64,000 nt of DNA from Streptomyces parvus (GCF_032121415.1 NZ_CP135078.1:150349-214348), one strand, 5' to 3'. Positions 45,542 through 54,557 are shown, counted from the first letter of the stretch. Notes: generated by a model not told the origin, from the letters alone. A program made the numbers and translations.

Positions 45542-47869
45542 GTGAGCGTCACCGACCCCACCCCCGGCGCGGACACCGCATCCGGTCCGGGAGACGGCAT
45601 CCGTATCGCGGGCGCGCGGATCCACAATCTCAAGGATGTCTCACTGACGATTCCCCGCAACCAGATCACGGTCTTCACGGGGGTCTCGGGTTCGGGCAAG
45701 TCGTCGATCGTCTTCGACACGGTGGCCGTGGAGGCCCAGCGGCAGCTGAACTCCACCTTCAGCTGGTACATCCGCAACCAGCTCCCGAAGTACGAACGTC
45801 CGCAGGCCGAGACGATCGAGAACCTCACCACGCCGGTGATCGTCGACCAGAAGCCGGTGGGGGGCAACGCCCGGTCCACGGTGGGCACCATGACCGACGT
45901 GCAGCCTATGATCCGGGCCCTGTTCGCCCGGTTCGGCACGACGAAGGACAAGAACCCGTCCTCGCTCGGCGTCTCCGCGTTCTCGTTCAACGACCCCCAG
46001 GGCATGTGCCCGGACTGTGACGGTCTCGGCCAGAGCATCGCCCTCGACCTGGACAAGATGCTGGACCGCTCGAAGTCCCTGGACGACGGGGCGGTCCTTT
46101 TCCCCGAGTACAAGGTGGGCAGCCCGGACTGGCAGATCTGGGCGAAGTCCGGCCGTCTGGATCCGGCCAAGCCGATCGCCGAGTACAGCGCCGAGGAGCT
46201 GGACACGCTTCTGCGCGGCACCGGCGGGAAGGTGACGCTGAAGACCAAGAGCACCGAGTTCCAGACGAACTACGAGGGGCTGGCCGACCGCTTCGAGCGG
46301 CTCAACCTCAAGCGCGACCTCAGCGCCCTGAGTGATCGCAAGCGCGAGGTCATCGAACGTTTCGTCACCGACGGCGTCTGTCCCTCCTGCCGGGGCGCGC
46401 GGCTCAACGCCGCCGCGCTCGACGTCCGGATCGACGGCAAGAACATCGCCGACTACTCGAGCATGGAGGTCCGCGACCTCACGGAGGTGCTCACCGGCGT
46501 CACGGAGCCGGCCGCCGCCCCTCTCGCGAAGGCCGCGCGCACGGCCCTGGAGCGGATCGTGTCCATCGGGCTCGGCTACCTGACCCTGGACAGGCCCACG
46601 GCCGACCTCTCGGGGGGCGAGGGGCAGCGGCTGAAGATGGTGCGCCACCTCGGCAGTGGTCTGGCCGGGCTCACGTACATCTTCGACGAGCCCAGCATCG
46701 GCCTGCACCCGCGCGACGTGGGGCGGCTCAACGAGCTGCTGCGCGCGCTGCGCGACAAGGGGAACACCGTGCTGGTCGTCGAGCACGACCCCGATGTGAT
46801 CGAGATCGCCGACCACATCGTCGACGTCGGCCCCGGGGCCGGGGTGCACGGGGGCGAGATCGTGTTCGAGGGGTCCTTCGCGGAGCTGCGGAAGGCGAAG
46901 ACCCGGACCGGCGAGGCGCTGCGGCGCGGGGCACACGTGAAGGAGGAGGTCCGCCCGCCCACGGGGGAGCTGACCGTGGAGAACGCGGATCTGCACAACC
47001 TGAAGCAGGTCTCCGTGGCCGTGCCCACCGGGGTGCTGACCGCGGTGACCGGGGTGGCGGGTTCCGGCAAGAGCAGCCTGATCTCCGGGGCCTTCATGGC
47101 GGCGCACCCCGACGCCGTCTTCGTCGACCAGTCCGCGATCGCCGCCTCTTCGCGCTCCACACCGGTCTCCTACCTCGGCCTGATGGACCCGCTGCGCAAG
47201 CTGTTCGCGAAGGAGACCGGCGCGAACGCCTCGCTGTTCAGCTTCAACTCCAAGGGTTCGTGCGAGGAGTGCCAGGGCCGCGGGGTCATCATCACCGAGC
47301 TCGCCTTCATGGACCCGGTGACCACGCACTGCGGTGTCTGTGAGGGGCGCCGCTTCAAGTCCGAGGTCCTGGAGCACCAGCTTCGCGGCAAGTCCATCGC
47401 GGACGTCCTGGAGCTGCCCGCCGACGAGGCCGTCGAGTTCTTCACCGAGAAGGCCCTGCTGCCGAAACTGCGTGCTCTCGTTGATGTCGGTCTTGGATAC
47501 CTCAGCCTGGGCCAACCACTTTCCAGCCTCTCCGGCGGTGAACTGCAGCGCATCAAACTTGCTGACCAGCTGCACCGCACGGGCACGGTCTACGTCCTGG
47601 ACGAGCCCACCACCGGGCTGCACATGTCCGACGTGGACACCCTGCTGGCACTCTTGGACGGTCTCGTCGAGGCGGGCAACACCGTCGTGGTCATCGAGCA
47701 CAACCTCGATGTGGTGCAGCAGGCCGACTGGATCATCGACCTGGGCCCCGATGGCGGACGGGAAGGCGGCGAGGTCGTCTTCACCGGCACGCCGAAGGAC
47801 CTGCTCGCCGCAGATTCGTCCCTCACCGGCGAGTACCTGCGCCGCCACCTGAAGGCGCAGGCCGGCTGA
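45542..47869 (+). CDS. UvrA-like ABC protein (DrrC-type self-resistance)
   Basis: A 775-aa protein with two ABC ATPase halves: Walker A GVSGSGKSSIVFDT and GVAGSGKSSLISGA; signatures LSGGEGQRLKM and LSGGELQRIKL. Zinc-finger pairs are present (CPDCDGLG, CPSCRGARL, CEECQGRG, CGVCEGRR). At 775 aa it is clearly shorter than housekeeping UvrA (about 950), as in the DrrC-like group that protects producers of DNA-damaging antibiotics by binding drug-DNA lesions. The product here cuts DNA, so self-protection is a sensible reading. GTG start. Confidence 0.88.
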   Translation: MSVTDPTPGADTASGPGDGIRIAGARIHNLKDVSLTIPRNQITVFTGVSGSGKSSIVFDTVAVEAQRQLNSTFSWYIRNQLPKYERPQAETIENLTTPVIVDQKPVGGNARSTVGTMTDVQPMIRALFARFGTTKDKNPSSLGVSAFSFNDPQGMCPDCDGLGQSIALDLDKMLDRSKSLDDGAVLFPEYKVGSPDWQIWAKSGRLDPAKPIAEYSAEELDTLLRGTGGKVTLKTKSTEFQTNYEGLADRFERLNLKRDLSALSDRKREVIERFVTDGVCPSCRGARLNAAALDVRIDGKNIADYSSMEVRDLTEVLTGVTEPAAAPLAKAARTALERIVSIGLGYLTLDRPTADLSGGEGQRLKMVRHLGSGLAGLTYIFDEPSIGLHPRDVGRLNELLRALRDKGNTVLVVEHDPDVIEIADHIVDVGPGAGVHGGEIVFEGSFAELRKAKTRTGEALRRGAHVKEEVRPPTGELTVENADLHNLKQVSVAVPTGVLTAVTGVAGSGKSSLISGAFMAAHPDAVFVDQSAIAASSRSTPVSYLGLMDPLRKLFAKETGANASLFSFNSKGSCEECQGRGVIITELAFMDPVTTHCGVCEGRRFKSEVLEHQLRGKSIADVLELPADEAVEFFTEKALLPKLRALVDVGLGYLSLGQPLSSLSGGELQRIKLADQLHRTGTVYVLDEPTTGLHMSDVDTLLALLDGLVEAGNTVVVIEHNLDVVQQADWIIDLGPDGGREGGEVVFTGTPKDLLAADSSLTGEYLRRHLKAQAG

Positions 47870-47881
47870 CCGGACGCCTGA

Positions 47882-47917
47882 CGGTCGTCCGAAGGGCGCG
47901 TGCTCTTCGGACGACCG
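47882..47917. terminator. hairpin terminator after the UvrA-like gene
   Basis: A perfect 13-bp stem (47882-47894 with 47905-47917), twelve bases after the UvrA-like stop. It separates this gene from the convergent solute-binding-protein gene. Confidence 0.85.
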
Positions 47918-47960
47918 CCCTTGGTTGGGGCCGCTCCCCCCTCTTTCCCCCCCGGAGGGC

Positions 47961-49331
47961 TCAGACGCCCGAGGGGGCCCCGGACCGGGACCGCGCGTTA
48001 TAGGCGTCGAGCAGTTGCTGGGCCGCCACACCGGCCTCCGCGAATGCCTTCCCGGGGTCTGCTCCGTTGCGCAGGACCTCGTCCATCGCTCCGGTGATGA
48101 CCTCGTTGACGGCCGCGAAGTCGCCGAGGAGCGCGCCGAGCGCCGCCGGTGAACGGTCAGATGCCTTCAACTGCTCCCCGGCCACCCGCTGCTGCGGCCG
48201 GCGGTCGAACCACCCCGACGCCTCCAGCAGTTCCCGGGCCGCGACGGTCACCGGTACGAAACCGTTGGTGCGGTGCCAGTCCGCGGCGTTGGCCGGACTG
48301 ATCAGGTACTGGGTGAGGGCTAGCAGTCCGTCCTGCGTGGCCTCGTCGAGTCCCGCGGCGAGCCACAGGGAGTCCCCCGAGACAGGCTGCCCCGCGACAG
48401 GGGCCTTGGCGTTCCTCGGCAACGGGAACACCGCGACCTCGAAGCCCGCCTGTGCGCCGGCCTGGATGAGTTCCCGGGCGGCCTTGGAGGAGTCGAAGGT
48501 GAAGGCGACCTTCTGCTGGACGAAGGCCTCGAACGCCCCGCCCCAGTCCGAGGGCCCGCCCGTGTAGAGGTAGTGGCCGCGCTCGTGGAGGTGCGTCCAC
48601 CAGCGGACCCAGTCGAGCATTTCGTCCGATGTGACGTCCACAGTCCCGGCGCGGGCGGACCGGCCGTTGTCCTGATCGGTCAGCAGCCCGTTCTGGAGGG
48701 CGAGGGCCTGCTGGAACACCCAGCCGTCGTTGGCCCAGGTGATCCCGTGACCGGGGGCGCCCTTGATGCGGGCCACGGCCTCGCAGGCCGCTTCGGTCTC
48801 GTCCCAGGTACGGGGCAGCTCCGGGACACCGGCCCGCTCCAGGAGGGAGGCGTTGGCGTAGCAGAGCATGGTGGTGACCGTGAGCGGCAGTGACACCAAC
48901 TCGCCCCCGAACGAGTAGGAGTCGCGCACCGTAGGGTCGAGGTCGTCCACGACCACCGGGTGCCCCAGTATCTCCGTACGGCCGGCGAGCGCGGCCCCGA
49001 CCGAGGTGAAGACCGGTGTCCCGTCGGGCCTGCGGGCGTCGCGCGCCAACTGGCTGTCGGTGGTGTAGTAGCCCGCGATGTGCGGGGGCCTGCCCTCGGC
49101 CGCGGCGCGGGCCACCTGATCGGGCATGGTCCAGAAGTCGTGGCCGGTGATGTCGACTCGGTACCGGGGATGGGAACGCTCGAACTCGGCCGCCCTCTCG
49201 CGCAGCGGAGCGAGGAAGTCCCGCCCGTCATAGGTGGGGAACGGGTAGTTCGCCAGCCACACGTCCAGGACGATCCGCTCCTCCTGCGGCTGCTCCGGGA
49301 TCTGGCCGTTCTTCGCTTCTGGAGCCTGCAA
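47961..49331 (-). CDS. ABC-transporter solute-binding protein-like (sugar type), no signal peptide seen
   Basis: A 456-aa protein of the extracellular solute-binding family 1: DVWLANYPFPTYDGRDFLAP at the start, LPLTVTTMLCYANASLLERA and ELPRTWDETEAACEAVARI in the middle, and VAFTFDSSKAARELI later. AGGAGG precedes a TTG start at 49331. The N-terminus is polar (QAPEAKNGQIPEQPQEERIV) and shows neither a signal peptide nor a lipobox; a longer start at 49451 does not supply one. No permease or ATPase lies beside it. It may bind a ligand inside the cell or be exported another way. Confidence 0.75.
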   Translation of the reverse strand: MQAPEAKNGQIPEQPQEERIVLDVWLANYPFPTYDGRDFLAPLRERAAEFERSHPRYRVDITGHDFWTMPDQVARAAAEGRPPHIAGYYTTDSQLARDARRPDGTPVFTSVGAALAGRTEILGHPVVVDDLDPTVRDSYSFGGELVSLPLTVTTMLCYANASLLERAGVPELPRTWDETEAACEAVARIKGAPGHGITWANDGWVFQQALALQNGLLTDQDNGRSARAGTVDVTSDEMLDWVRWWTHLHERGHYLYTGGPSDWGGAFEAFVQQKVAFTFDSSKAARELIQAGAQAGFEVAVFPLPRNAKAPVAGQPVSGDSLWLAAGLDEATQDGLLALTQYLISPANAADWHRTNGFVPVTVAARELLEASGWFDRRPQQRVAGEQLKASDRSPAALGALLGDFAAVNEVITGAMDEVLRNGADPGKAFAEAGVAAQQLLDAYNARSRSGAPSGV

Positions 49332-49641
49332 GGTCTGCCTCCTGAGGATCAGCGGACGCTGGATAGGGGTCGGGGGACATCGTCGATTCCCGGCCGTTGT
49401 CGGGGCATCTCCTGCTATGCGCAATCCGGCCCCTTCTTTCAGAGCCGCCACAAGCCTCCCTGAGGCCCCGAAGCGCCTCCCGTGAGGGGAAACCGCAACA
49501 GGAGAGCAAAAGGGCCGTAGAGCGCGCCCTGGGGGGCTTGGGGGGCGCTTCGATCACGAAGGAAGTCACCGCCACTCAACCTGGCGAGGGCTCCGGCACC
49601 CGGTGAGCACCGCCGCTTCCCCCCAGGGACTTGGTCCCTCC
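49332..49641. other. intergenic region, no gene seen
   Basis: About 300 bases upstream of the solute-binding-protein gene. It probably includes that gene's promoter. I see no RNA gene, att-like repeat or plausible small coding frame. Confidence 0.4.
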
Positions 49642-49893
49642 TTGGTCCCTGCGTTTAGTCCCTGCCATCACCGCAGGTCAGAAGGGGTATGCCCCCTCGA
49701 AAAGGGACTGAAGGGACTCAACTTCCTAATTATAAGCTCACTACGTACGCGCGCATGCGTGTGCGCGCATATCGTCATACTGCTTTCTTCTACTCAGCTC
49801 ATAATGGGGAAGTTGAGTCCCTTCAGTCCCTTTTTCACCTCCCAAACATGCTCTGACCTGCACTGATGGGCAGGGACTAAACGCAGGGACCAA
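49642..49893. repeat. 250-bp nested palindrome, candidate replication origin 1
   Basis: Two nested inverted repeats share one centre. The outer arms are 49642-49681 and 49853-49893 (40 bases, three differences). The inner arms are 49701-49726 and 49808-49833 (26 bases, perfect). The arms contain GGGACTGA and GGGACTcAA/GGGACTaAA variants. The middle (49727-49807) is AT-richer than its surroundings and contains a 30-base run of alternating purines and pyrimidines at 49743-49772. A region of the same design precedes the second primase module. An origin or partition role is inferred. Confidence 0.6.
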
Positions 49894-49971
49894 AAGCCCC
49901 TCCACCCCTTCAGACCCTCTTTCTGCTTCGTTCAGCCCCTGACCCCCTCGGCTGGAGACGCCCTGCCGGGC

Positions 49972-50019
49972 CGGTCCCTTGGGTCCCTGGCCCGATCGGG
50001 CCAGGGACCCAAGGGACCG
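49972..50019. repeat. 48-bp perfect palindrome
   Basis: A loop-free perfect palindrome centred at 49995/49996, built of GGTCCC/GGGACC units with a CCCGATCGGG core. It lies between the nested palindrome and the primase-helicase gene. It could be a terminator, a cruciform or part of the presumed origin; a further copy of TCAGTCCC is at 50101-50108. Confidence 0.8.
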
Positions 50020-50394
50020 ACGGAACAGATCCCCCCGTGGGGGAGTCGAGGTACGACCAACCCGCCAGGGCCCCTACACTCATTCCGAAAGACAGTCCCT
50101 TCAGTCCCTCACCGAGGATCCCGAAAGAGCTTGAACAGCATCTTTCGCCTCATTCAGGGTCAGAAGGCCGAAGCCAGACGCAAGCTGACGGACGAGGACC
50201 ACGACGTGCCGCGCCACGCAGAGACAAGCCCTCCCGCCCGTACCGGGCGGCTTGTGACCTCGCTCGCGCCGTCCGCCCGCCCCTGCCCGGCCTTCCCCCC
50301 GGCTGCCCCCGCCCCCCGCTTCAGGCCGTCCGCCGGTCCTCGCCTGAAACGGGCCGTCTCCCCGACGCACATCCCCTGCCCCTGGCAATCTGTC

Positions 50395-50469
50395 CGCAAC
50401 GAGAAGATCATTCATGCCGGCCCAGCAGCAGGGGCCGCCCGACCGCTCCATCTCGAAGGACGTCCATGA
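50395..50469 (+). pseudogene. C-terminal remnant of a Prim-Pol gene
   Basis: The last 24 codons before the primase-helicase start read RNEKIIHAGPAAGAARPLH and end with a TGA overlapping the next ATG. The intact Prim-Pol gene of the second module ends RNLTIIETALSAGAQRPLH and overlaps its primase-helicase in the same way. Upstream of 50395 I find no Prim-Pol motifs in any frame up to the palindromes, so the rest of the gene seems to have been lost. The match is short and judged by eye. Confidence 0.5.
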
Positions 50470-51995
50470 GCAGCAGCGCCGAGAGCCCGCGCTTTGACGC
50501 AACTGCTGCCGCTCAGCAGATGCTCGCCCTCGAAACCACCCAGGCCCCGGCCCCGCTCTTCCCCGTCCAGGCTGCTCCCGAGGCCCCCGCCGCCCAACCC
50601 GGCGGGGCGGGGGGCGAGATCCCCGTGAGCCTGACCGACCGGGGCAACGCCAAGCTCTTCGTCCGTCTCTACCGGGATCAGTTCCGGCACGTGGAGGGCC
50701 TGGGCTGGTACTCCTGGGACGGCTACCGGTGGAAGCGGGCCGGAGGCGAGAAAGCGGCCCTGTGGGCGGCCGGCGAGATGGCCGAGGAGATTCCCGACAC
50801 CGATCCCCGAGGGCTGTTCACCGACCGGGAACTGCACCACCACAAGCGCCGCACCCTGTCGACGACCGGTATGAAGGCGCTCCTCACCCAGGCCAAGGCG
50901 TCCCCCGACCTTTCCCTCGACCCCGACACCCTTGACGGCGACCCCTACGCGCTGTGCACTCCGGACGGGGTGGTCGATCTCCGCAACGGCCACATGCGCA
51001 AGCCCGATCCCACCCGCGACTTCCACTCCCGCGCCACCAGCGCGTCCCCCCAGGACATCCCCACCCCCCGGTGGCATCGGTTCCTCGAAGACACCTTCGG
51101 CAGCGACGCCGAAGGCCGGGAGATGATCGACTTTCTCCACCTGCTCCTCGGCTACTCCATCACCGGTGACGTCGGGGCCCAGGTGCTGCCCTTCCTTCAC
51201 GGGCAGGGCAAGAACGGCAAGTCCGTTCTCCTCGACGTGATGATCCAGATCCTCGGGGACTATGCCGACGCGGCCCCGCCGGGCTTCCTCATGGACCGTG
51301 GCGCATACTCAGAGCACTCCACCGAACTCACCGAGCTCCACGGCCGTCGTCTGATCGTGTGCAGCGAGCTCAAGCCCAACGACCGGTTCGACGAGGCCCG
51401 GGTGCGCCTGCTGACCGGCGGAGACAAGATCAAGGCCCGCCGCATGCGGCAGGACTACTTTTCCTTCACCCCCACGCACAAGCTGTGGCTGCTGGGCAAC
51501 CACCGCCCCGAGGTCTCCACCGGCGGCTTCGCCTTCTGGCGCCGGATCCGCCTCCTGCCCTTCGAACGGATCGTCCCCGACGAACGGAAGATCGACAATC
51601 TGGCCGTCGAACTGGTCCAGGACGAGGGCCCCGGGATCTTGCACTGGCTCACCGAAGGGGCGCGCCGCTACCTCGCCACCCGGGACACCCTCGCGGGCCC
51701 CGACCGGGTCCGCATCGCCACCACCGCCTACGCCAACACCGAGGACCACATCGGCCGCTTCCTCGCCGAGTGCTGCTTCCACGACCCCGAGAACAGCGAC
51801 CTGCGGGTCGAACAGGGCCTGCTCTACGCCTCGTACAGCAACTGGTGCGCGACCAGCGAAGGCATCCGCCCCGGAACCGCCCGTGCCTTCGCCACCCGTG
51901 TCCGCCAGGAAGTCGGCCTCGCCTCACCCGCCGACATGATCAAATCCAACGGCCGCAAGTTCTACCCCCACCTCGCTCTGGCGGCCGACGAATGA
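50466..51995 (+). CDS. P4/D5-type phage-plasmid primase-helicase, copy 1
   Basis: A 509-aa protein. Residues about 55-110 match the D5 N-terminal domain (LYRDQFRHVEGLGWYSWDGY). The SF3 helicase core has Walker A GQGKNGKSV at 246-254, Walker B around HGRRLIVCSEL, and LWLLGNHRPEV as the sensor. Such proteins unwind origins of plasmids, phages and actinomycete integrative elements. It is a paralogue of the protein at 59471: the two align end to end with most positions identical. Its Prim-Pol partner appears lost, so it may be inactive or may borrow the other module's polymerase. Confidence 0.9.
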   Translation: MSSSAESPRFDATAAAQQMLALETTQAPAPLFPVQAAPEAPAAQPGGAGGEIPVSLTDRGNAKLFVRLYRDQFRHVEGLGWYSWDGYRWKRAGGEKAALWAAGEMAEEIPDTDPRGLFTDRELHHHKRRTLSTTGMKALLTQAKASPDLSLDPDTLDGDPYALCTPDGVVDLRNGHMRKPDPTRDFHSRATSASPQDIPTPRWHRFLEDTFGSDAEGREMIDFLHLLLGYSITGDVGAQVLPFLHGQGKNGKSVLLDVMIQILGDYADAAPPGFLMDRGAYSEHSTELTELHGRRLIVCSELKPNDRFDEARVRLLTGGDKIKARRMRQDYFSFTPTHKLWLLGNHRPEVSTGGFAFWRRIRLLPFERIVPDERKIDNLAVELVQDEGPGILHWLTEGARRYLATRDTLAGPDRVRIATTAYANTEDHIGRFLAECCFHDPENSDLRVEQGLLYASYSNWCATSEGIRPGTARAFATRVRQEVGLASPADMIKSNGRKFYPHLALAADE

Positions 51996-52138
51996 ACGTC
52001 CCCGAACCGGAGGCACTGCCGCGCGAAAGCGGGCCCCCTCTACGATATGAGTGCCCCCTGGACGTACCTGGCCGCGATCCCCGTCGGGAACCGGTGCCAG
52101 GGGCGGCCCGCACCACTGCGGCACCGCACCGCAGATGA
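51992..52138 (+). CDS. possible 48-aa protein overlapping the primase-helicase stop
   Basis: A 48-codon frame starts at an ATG overlapping the primase-helicase stop (ATGA). A frame of nearly the same length occupies the same place in the second module. The only shared element is a TACGAT hexamer region, which could instead be the -10 box of the following gene. I give it low weight. Confidence 0.25.
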   Translation: MNVPEPEALPRESGPPLRYECPLDVPGRDPRREPVPGAARTTAAPHRR

Positions 52139-52200
52139 ACACACGCACTACGCAGGCACCGCCCCACCCGGTGCACGCCGACGAAGGAGAGGTCGCCGCC

Positions 52201-52587
52201 ATGAGCTCGCTACTGACCGACAGCGATCTCGTCCACGAGGCGAATGTCGTGTGGCTCGAAGACCCCGAGGGCCTCGACTACGTCCGCCAGGCCCTGGACA
52301 AGACCCCCCGGCGCAAGAACAAACCGCGCTACGCCCGCGACGGCCGCATGATCGGCTACATCGAACTCGGGGCCGACGCCGAGGCGGACCCGGACAGTGG
52401 CCTGTACCGGCGCAGGGTGTTCTTCCTGCTTCCGCACGACCGGGACTCCGACCCCGAAGGCGTCTACCGGCAAGGTGCCCCCGGAGAGGCCGTCGACCCC
52501 CGCACCATCGAGCCCAACCGCGTCGGCGAGAAGACCCCCCGCTCCCAGCTGGGCACCTCCTCCGCCGTGGCCACCACCGGATCCTAG
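52201..52587 (+). CDS. small conserved protein of the replication module, copy 1
   Basis: A 128-aa protein of no family I know. Shared with its paralogue at 61182 are VVWLEDPEGLDYVRQALDK, the basic patch KPRYARDGRMIGY, RRVFFLLPHDR, GEAVDPRTI and KTPRSQ. The mixed charge and short strands suggest a soluble beta-rich protein. AAGGAG precedes the ATG. Keeping it next to the primase-helicase in both modules suggests a role in initiation or copy control. Confidence 0.75.
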   Translation: MSSLLTDSDLVHEANVVWLEDPEGLDYVRQALDKTPRRKNKPRYARDGRMIGYIELGADAEADPDSGLYRRRVFFLLPHDRDSDPEGVYRQGAPGEAVDPRTIEPNRVGEKTPRSQLGTSSAVATTGS

Positions 52588-52724
52588 AACCCCTCCGGCT
52601 CTTCCCTCCCGCCCTACACCACCACGTCCCGCCGCGGGGCGATTTCGCATCAACTTCCCCTGTACATAAGGCAATCAGGGCTTTCCAGTGGTCCGGGCCC
52701 CAGCCTGTTCCTATTCTTCCGACC

Positions 52725-53789
52725 ATGACCATCGCCACTGAGCCGATCGGCAGCCTTCCGCGCTCCGCGACCCTCATGAACGCCCTCACCGCACACGCCC
52801 AGGGAACCCTGGACGACACGGACCTCGCCAAACAGCAGGAGCAGGCCGTCGCGGACACCCTGGCCCAGCTGGAACGAGTCGGCAGCCCTGTCCTCGTGGA
52901 CGGCGAACAGTCCAAGCCGAGCTTCGCCACCTACCCCGTGGCCGGCCTCGACACCCTTTCCCCGGACGGTGCCGTCATCCCCTTCGCCGACGGGCACACC
53001 CGACAGCTCCCCAGCATCACGCAAGGGCCTTTCCGCTACCAGGTGCGGGCCGAGACCTATTTCCGCGCCGCACGGCAGTACACGGACCGCCCCCTGAAGC
53101 AGGCGGTCATCGCACCCTCCGCCCTCAGCCTCCTCTACCCCGCCACGCCCATCGAGGGCTACCCCCGCGAGGAGTTCCTGCGCGACCTCGCCGACGAGGC
53201 CGAGGCCGACATCCGCGGCTGCCTGGACGCGGGCGCACACGTCGTCCAGCTCGACTTCACCGAAGGGCGGCTCTCCCTCAAGCTCGACCCCAGCGGCGGC
53301 GTCCTCGACGACTTCATCACCCTCAACAACGAGGTCCTGGGACGCTTCAGCGCCGAGGAACGCACCCGCATCGGCGTACACACCTGCCCCGGCGGTGACC
53401 AGGACTCCACGCACAGCCTCGACATCGACTACGCCGAACTGCTGCCCAAGCTCTTCCAGCTCAAGGTGGGCAACTTCTACCTCGAACTGGCCGGCGAACC
53501 GGACCCGGAGCGAGTCCTGAGTATCGTCCGCGAACACCTGCCCCCCACCGCCCGCGTCTTCGTCGGGGTGACCGACCCGATCGACCCCGTGGTCGAGACC
53601 CCTGAGCAGGTACGCGACCGCGTCCTGCTCGCCGCCCGCTACATCCCCGCCGAGCAGCTGGGAACCTGCGACGACTGCGGCTTCTCCCCGTTCGCTGACG
53701 ACGCCTCCACCACACGCGAACTGGCCTTCGCCAAGATCGAGGCCCGCGTACGGGGCACCGCCCTGGCCGAAGAGGCGCTCGGCCTCTGA
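52725..53789 (+). CDS. cobalamin-independent methionine synthase-like protein (C-terminal domain only)
   Basis: A 354-aa TIM barrel related to the MetE C-terminal half. EPIGSLPRS opens the protein, and the zinc ligands are visible as GVHTCPGGD (His and Cys) and CDDCGFSPF (Cys). It lacks the N-terminal half of MetE (total about 750 aa), as do the methyl- or alkyl-transfer relatives such as epoxyalkane:coenzyme M transferase. Stand-alone genes of this kind act on thiols in secondary pathways or methyl transfer; no partner is evident here. A start at 52725 has weak ribosome-site complementarity. Confidence 0.8.
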   Translation: MTIATEPIGSLPRSATLMNALTAHAQGTLDDTDLAKQQEQAVADTLAQLERVGSPVLVDGEQSKPSFATYPVAGLDTLSPDGAVIPFADGHTRQLPSITQGPFRYQVRAETYFRAARQYTDRPLKQAVIAPSALSLLYPATPIEGYPREEFLRDLADEAEADIRGCLDAGAHVVQLDFTEGRLSLKLDPSGGVLDDFITLNNEVLGRFSAEERTRIGVHTCPGGDQDSTHSLDIDYAELLPKLFQLKVGNFYLELAGEPDPERVLSIVREHLPPTARVFVGVTDPIDPVVETPEQVRDRVLLAARYIPAEQLGTCDDCGFSPFADDASTTRELAFAKIEARVRGTALAEEALGL

Positions 53790-53961
53790 CCCCGGCATCC
53801 CTCCCGGTTTCCGGCGGCCCGGCACGGGGACGTCCCCGTGCCGGGCCGCCGGCCGACCTGCCTAGAAAGGGCCGGAGGGCGGCGAAGACAGCTCGCAGGC
53901 GCAGTGCTTGGGCAGACTGCTAGGACGAGGAACTCCCACCACTACGAGGAGAGGCATATCC

Positions 53962-54510
53962 ATGCCGCGGATTCCCGTCCACACCATCGACACCGCACCC
54001 GCAGCCGGCGGAGAGATTCTGCGCCGGCTGGAGAAGCGATTCGGGCGAGTGCTCAACATCCACGGGGGAATGGCCCATTCCCCCGTGGTCCTGGAGACCT
54101 ACGCCGCGATAACCGGAGCCGTCGCCGAGCACGGGACCTTCGACGCCCGCACACGTGAGGCGATCGCCCTCGCCGTGGGCGCGGTCGACGCATGCGTGTA
54201 CTGCCAGGCGGCGCACACGGTGTCGGCGAAGGTGGCGGGCTTCACGCTGGAAGAGACCGTGGCGATACGCCGCGGGGCGCCCGGGAACGACGCGAAGCTC
54301 GAAGCACTGGTCCAGGTCGCCCGGGAGATCGCCGGCGAGGTGGGCGAGGCGTCGGACGCCTCGTGGGACGCGGCCGTGGCACAGGGATGGACGGACACCG
54401 AGCTCGCCGAGGTCTTCGTCCATGTGGCTGTGAACCTCTACACCAACTACTTCAACCACTACGCCCGCACCGAGATCGACGTCCCCTCCGTCCCCGACAT
54501 CGACAGCTGA
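53962..54510 (+). CDS. AhpD-like carboxymuconolactone decarboxylase-family protein
   Basis: A 182-aa protein with DACVYCQAAHTVSAK, the CxxC-x3-H active site of alkylhydroperoxidase D-like proteins. AGGAGAGG precedes the ATG. It is a different subgroup from the 346-aa protein at 4034. It probably reduces peroxides or acts as a thiol oxidoreductase. It sits between the MetE-like and FAD/NAD(P)-binding genes on the same strand and is closed by a strong terminator. Confidence 0.87.
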   Translation: MPRIPVHTIDTAPAAGGEILRRLEKRFGRVLNIHGGMAHSPVVLETYAAITGAVAEHGTFDARTREAIALAVGAVDACVYCQAAHTVSAKVAGFTLEETVAIRRGAPGNDAKLEALVQVAREIAGEVGEASDASWDAAVAQGWTDTELAEVFVHVAVNLYTNYFNHYARTEIDVPSVPDIDS

Positions 54511-54557
54511 CGCTCCGCCCGCACGGCCCCGGACAGGCTCCGGCGGACCACGCGGCC

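Noticed and set aside
45542..47869. Housekeeping excinuclease UvrA
   Set aside because: The protein is about 175 residues shorter than UvrA and is located inside the cluster without uvrB or uvrC; it fits the DrrC-like resistance group.
45641..48031. 796-codon leftward frame opposite the UvrA-like gene
   Set aside because: Composition is that of an antisense shadow; the UvrA-like protein has all Walker and signature motifs.
49603..49866. 87-codon frame across the first nested palindrome
   Set aside because: Its sequence is dictated by the palindromic arms and the alternating run, it has no ribosome site, and nothing similar is in the second palindrome.
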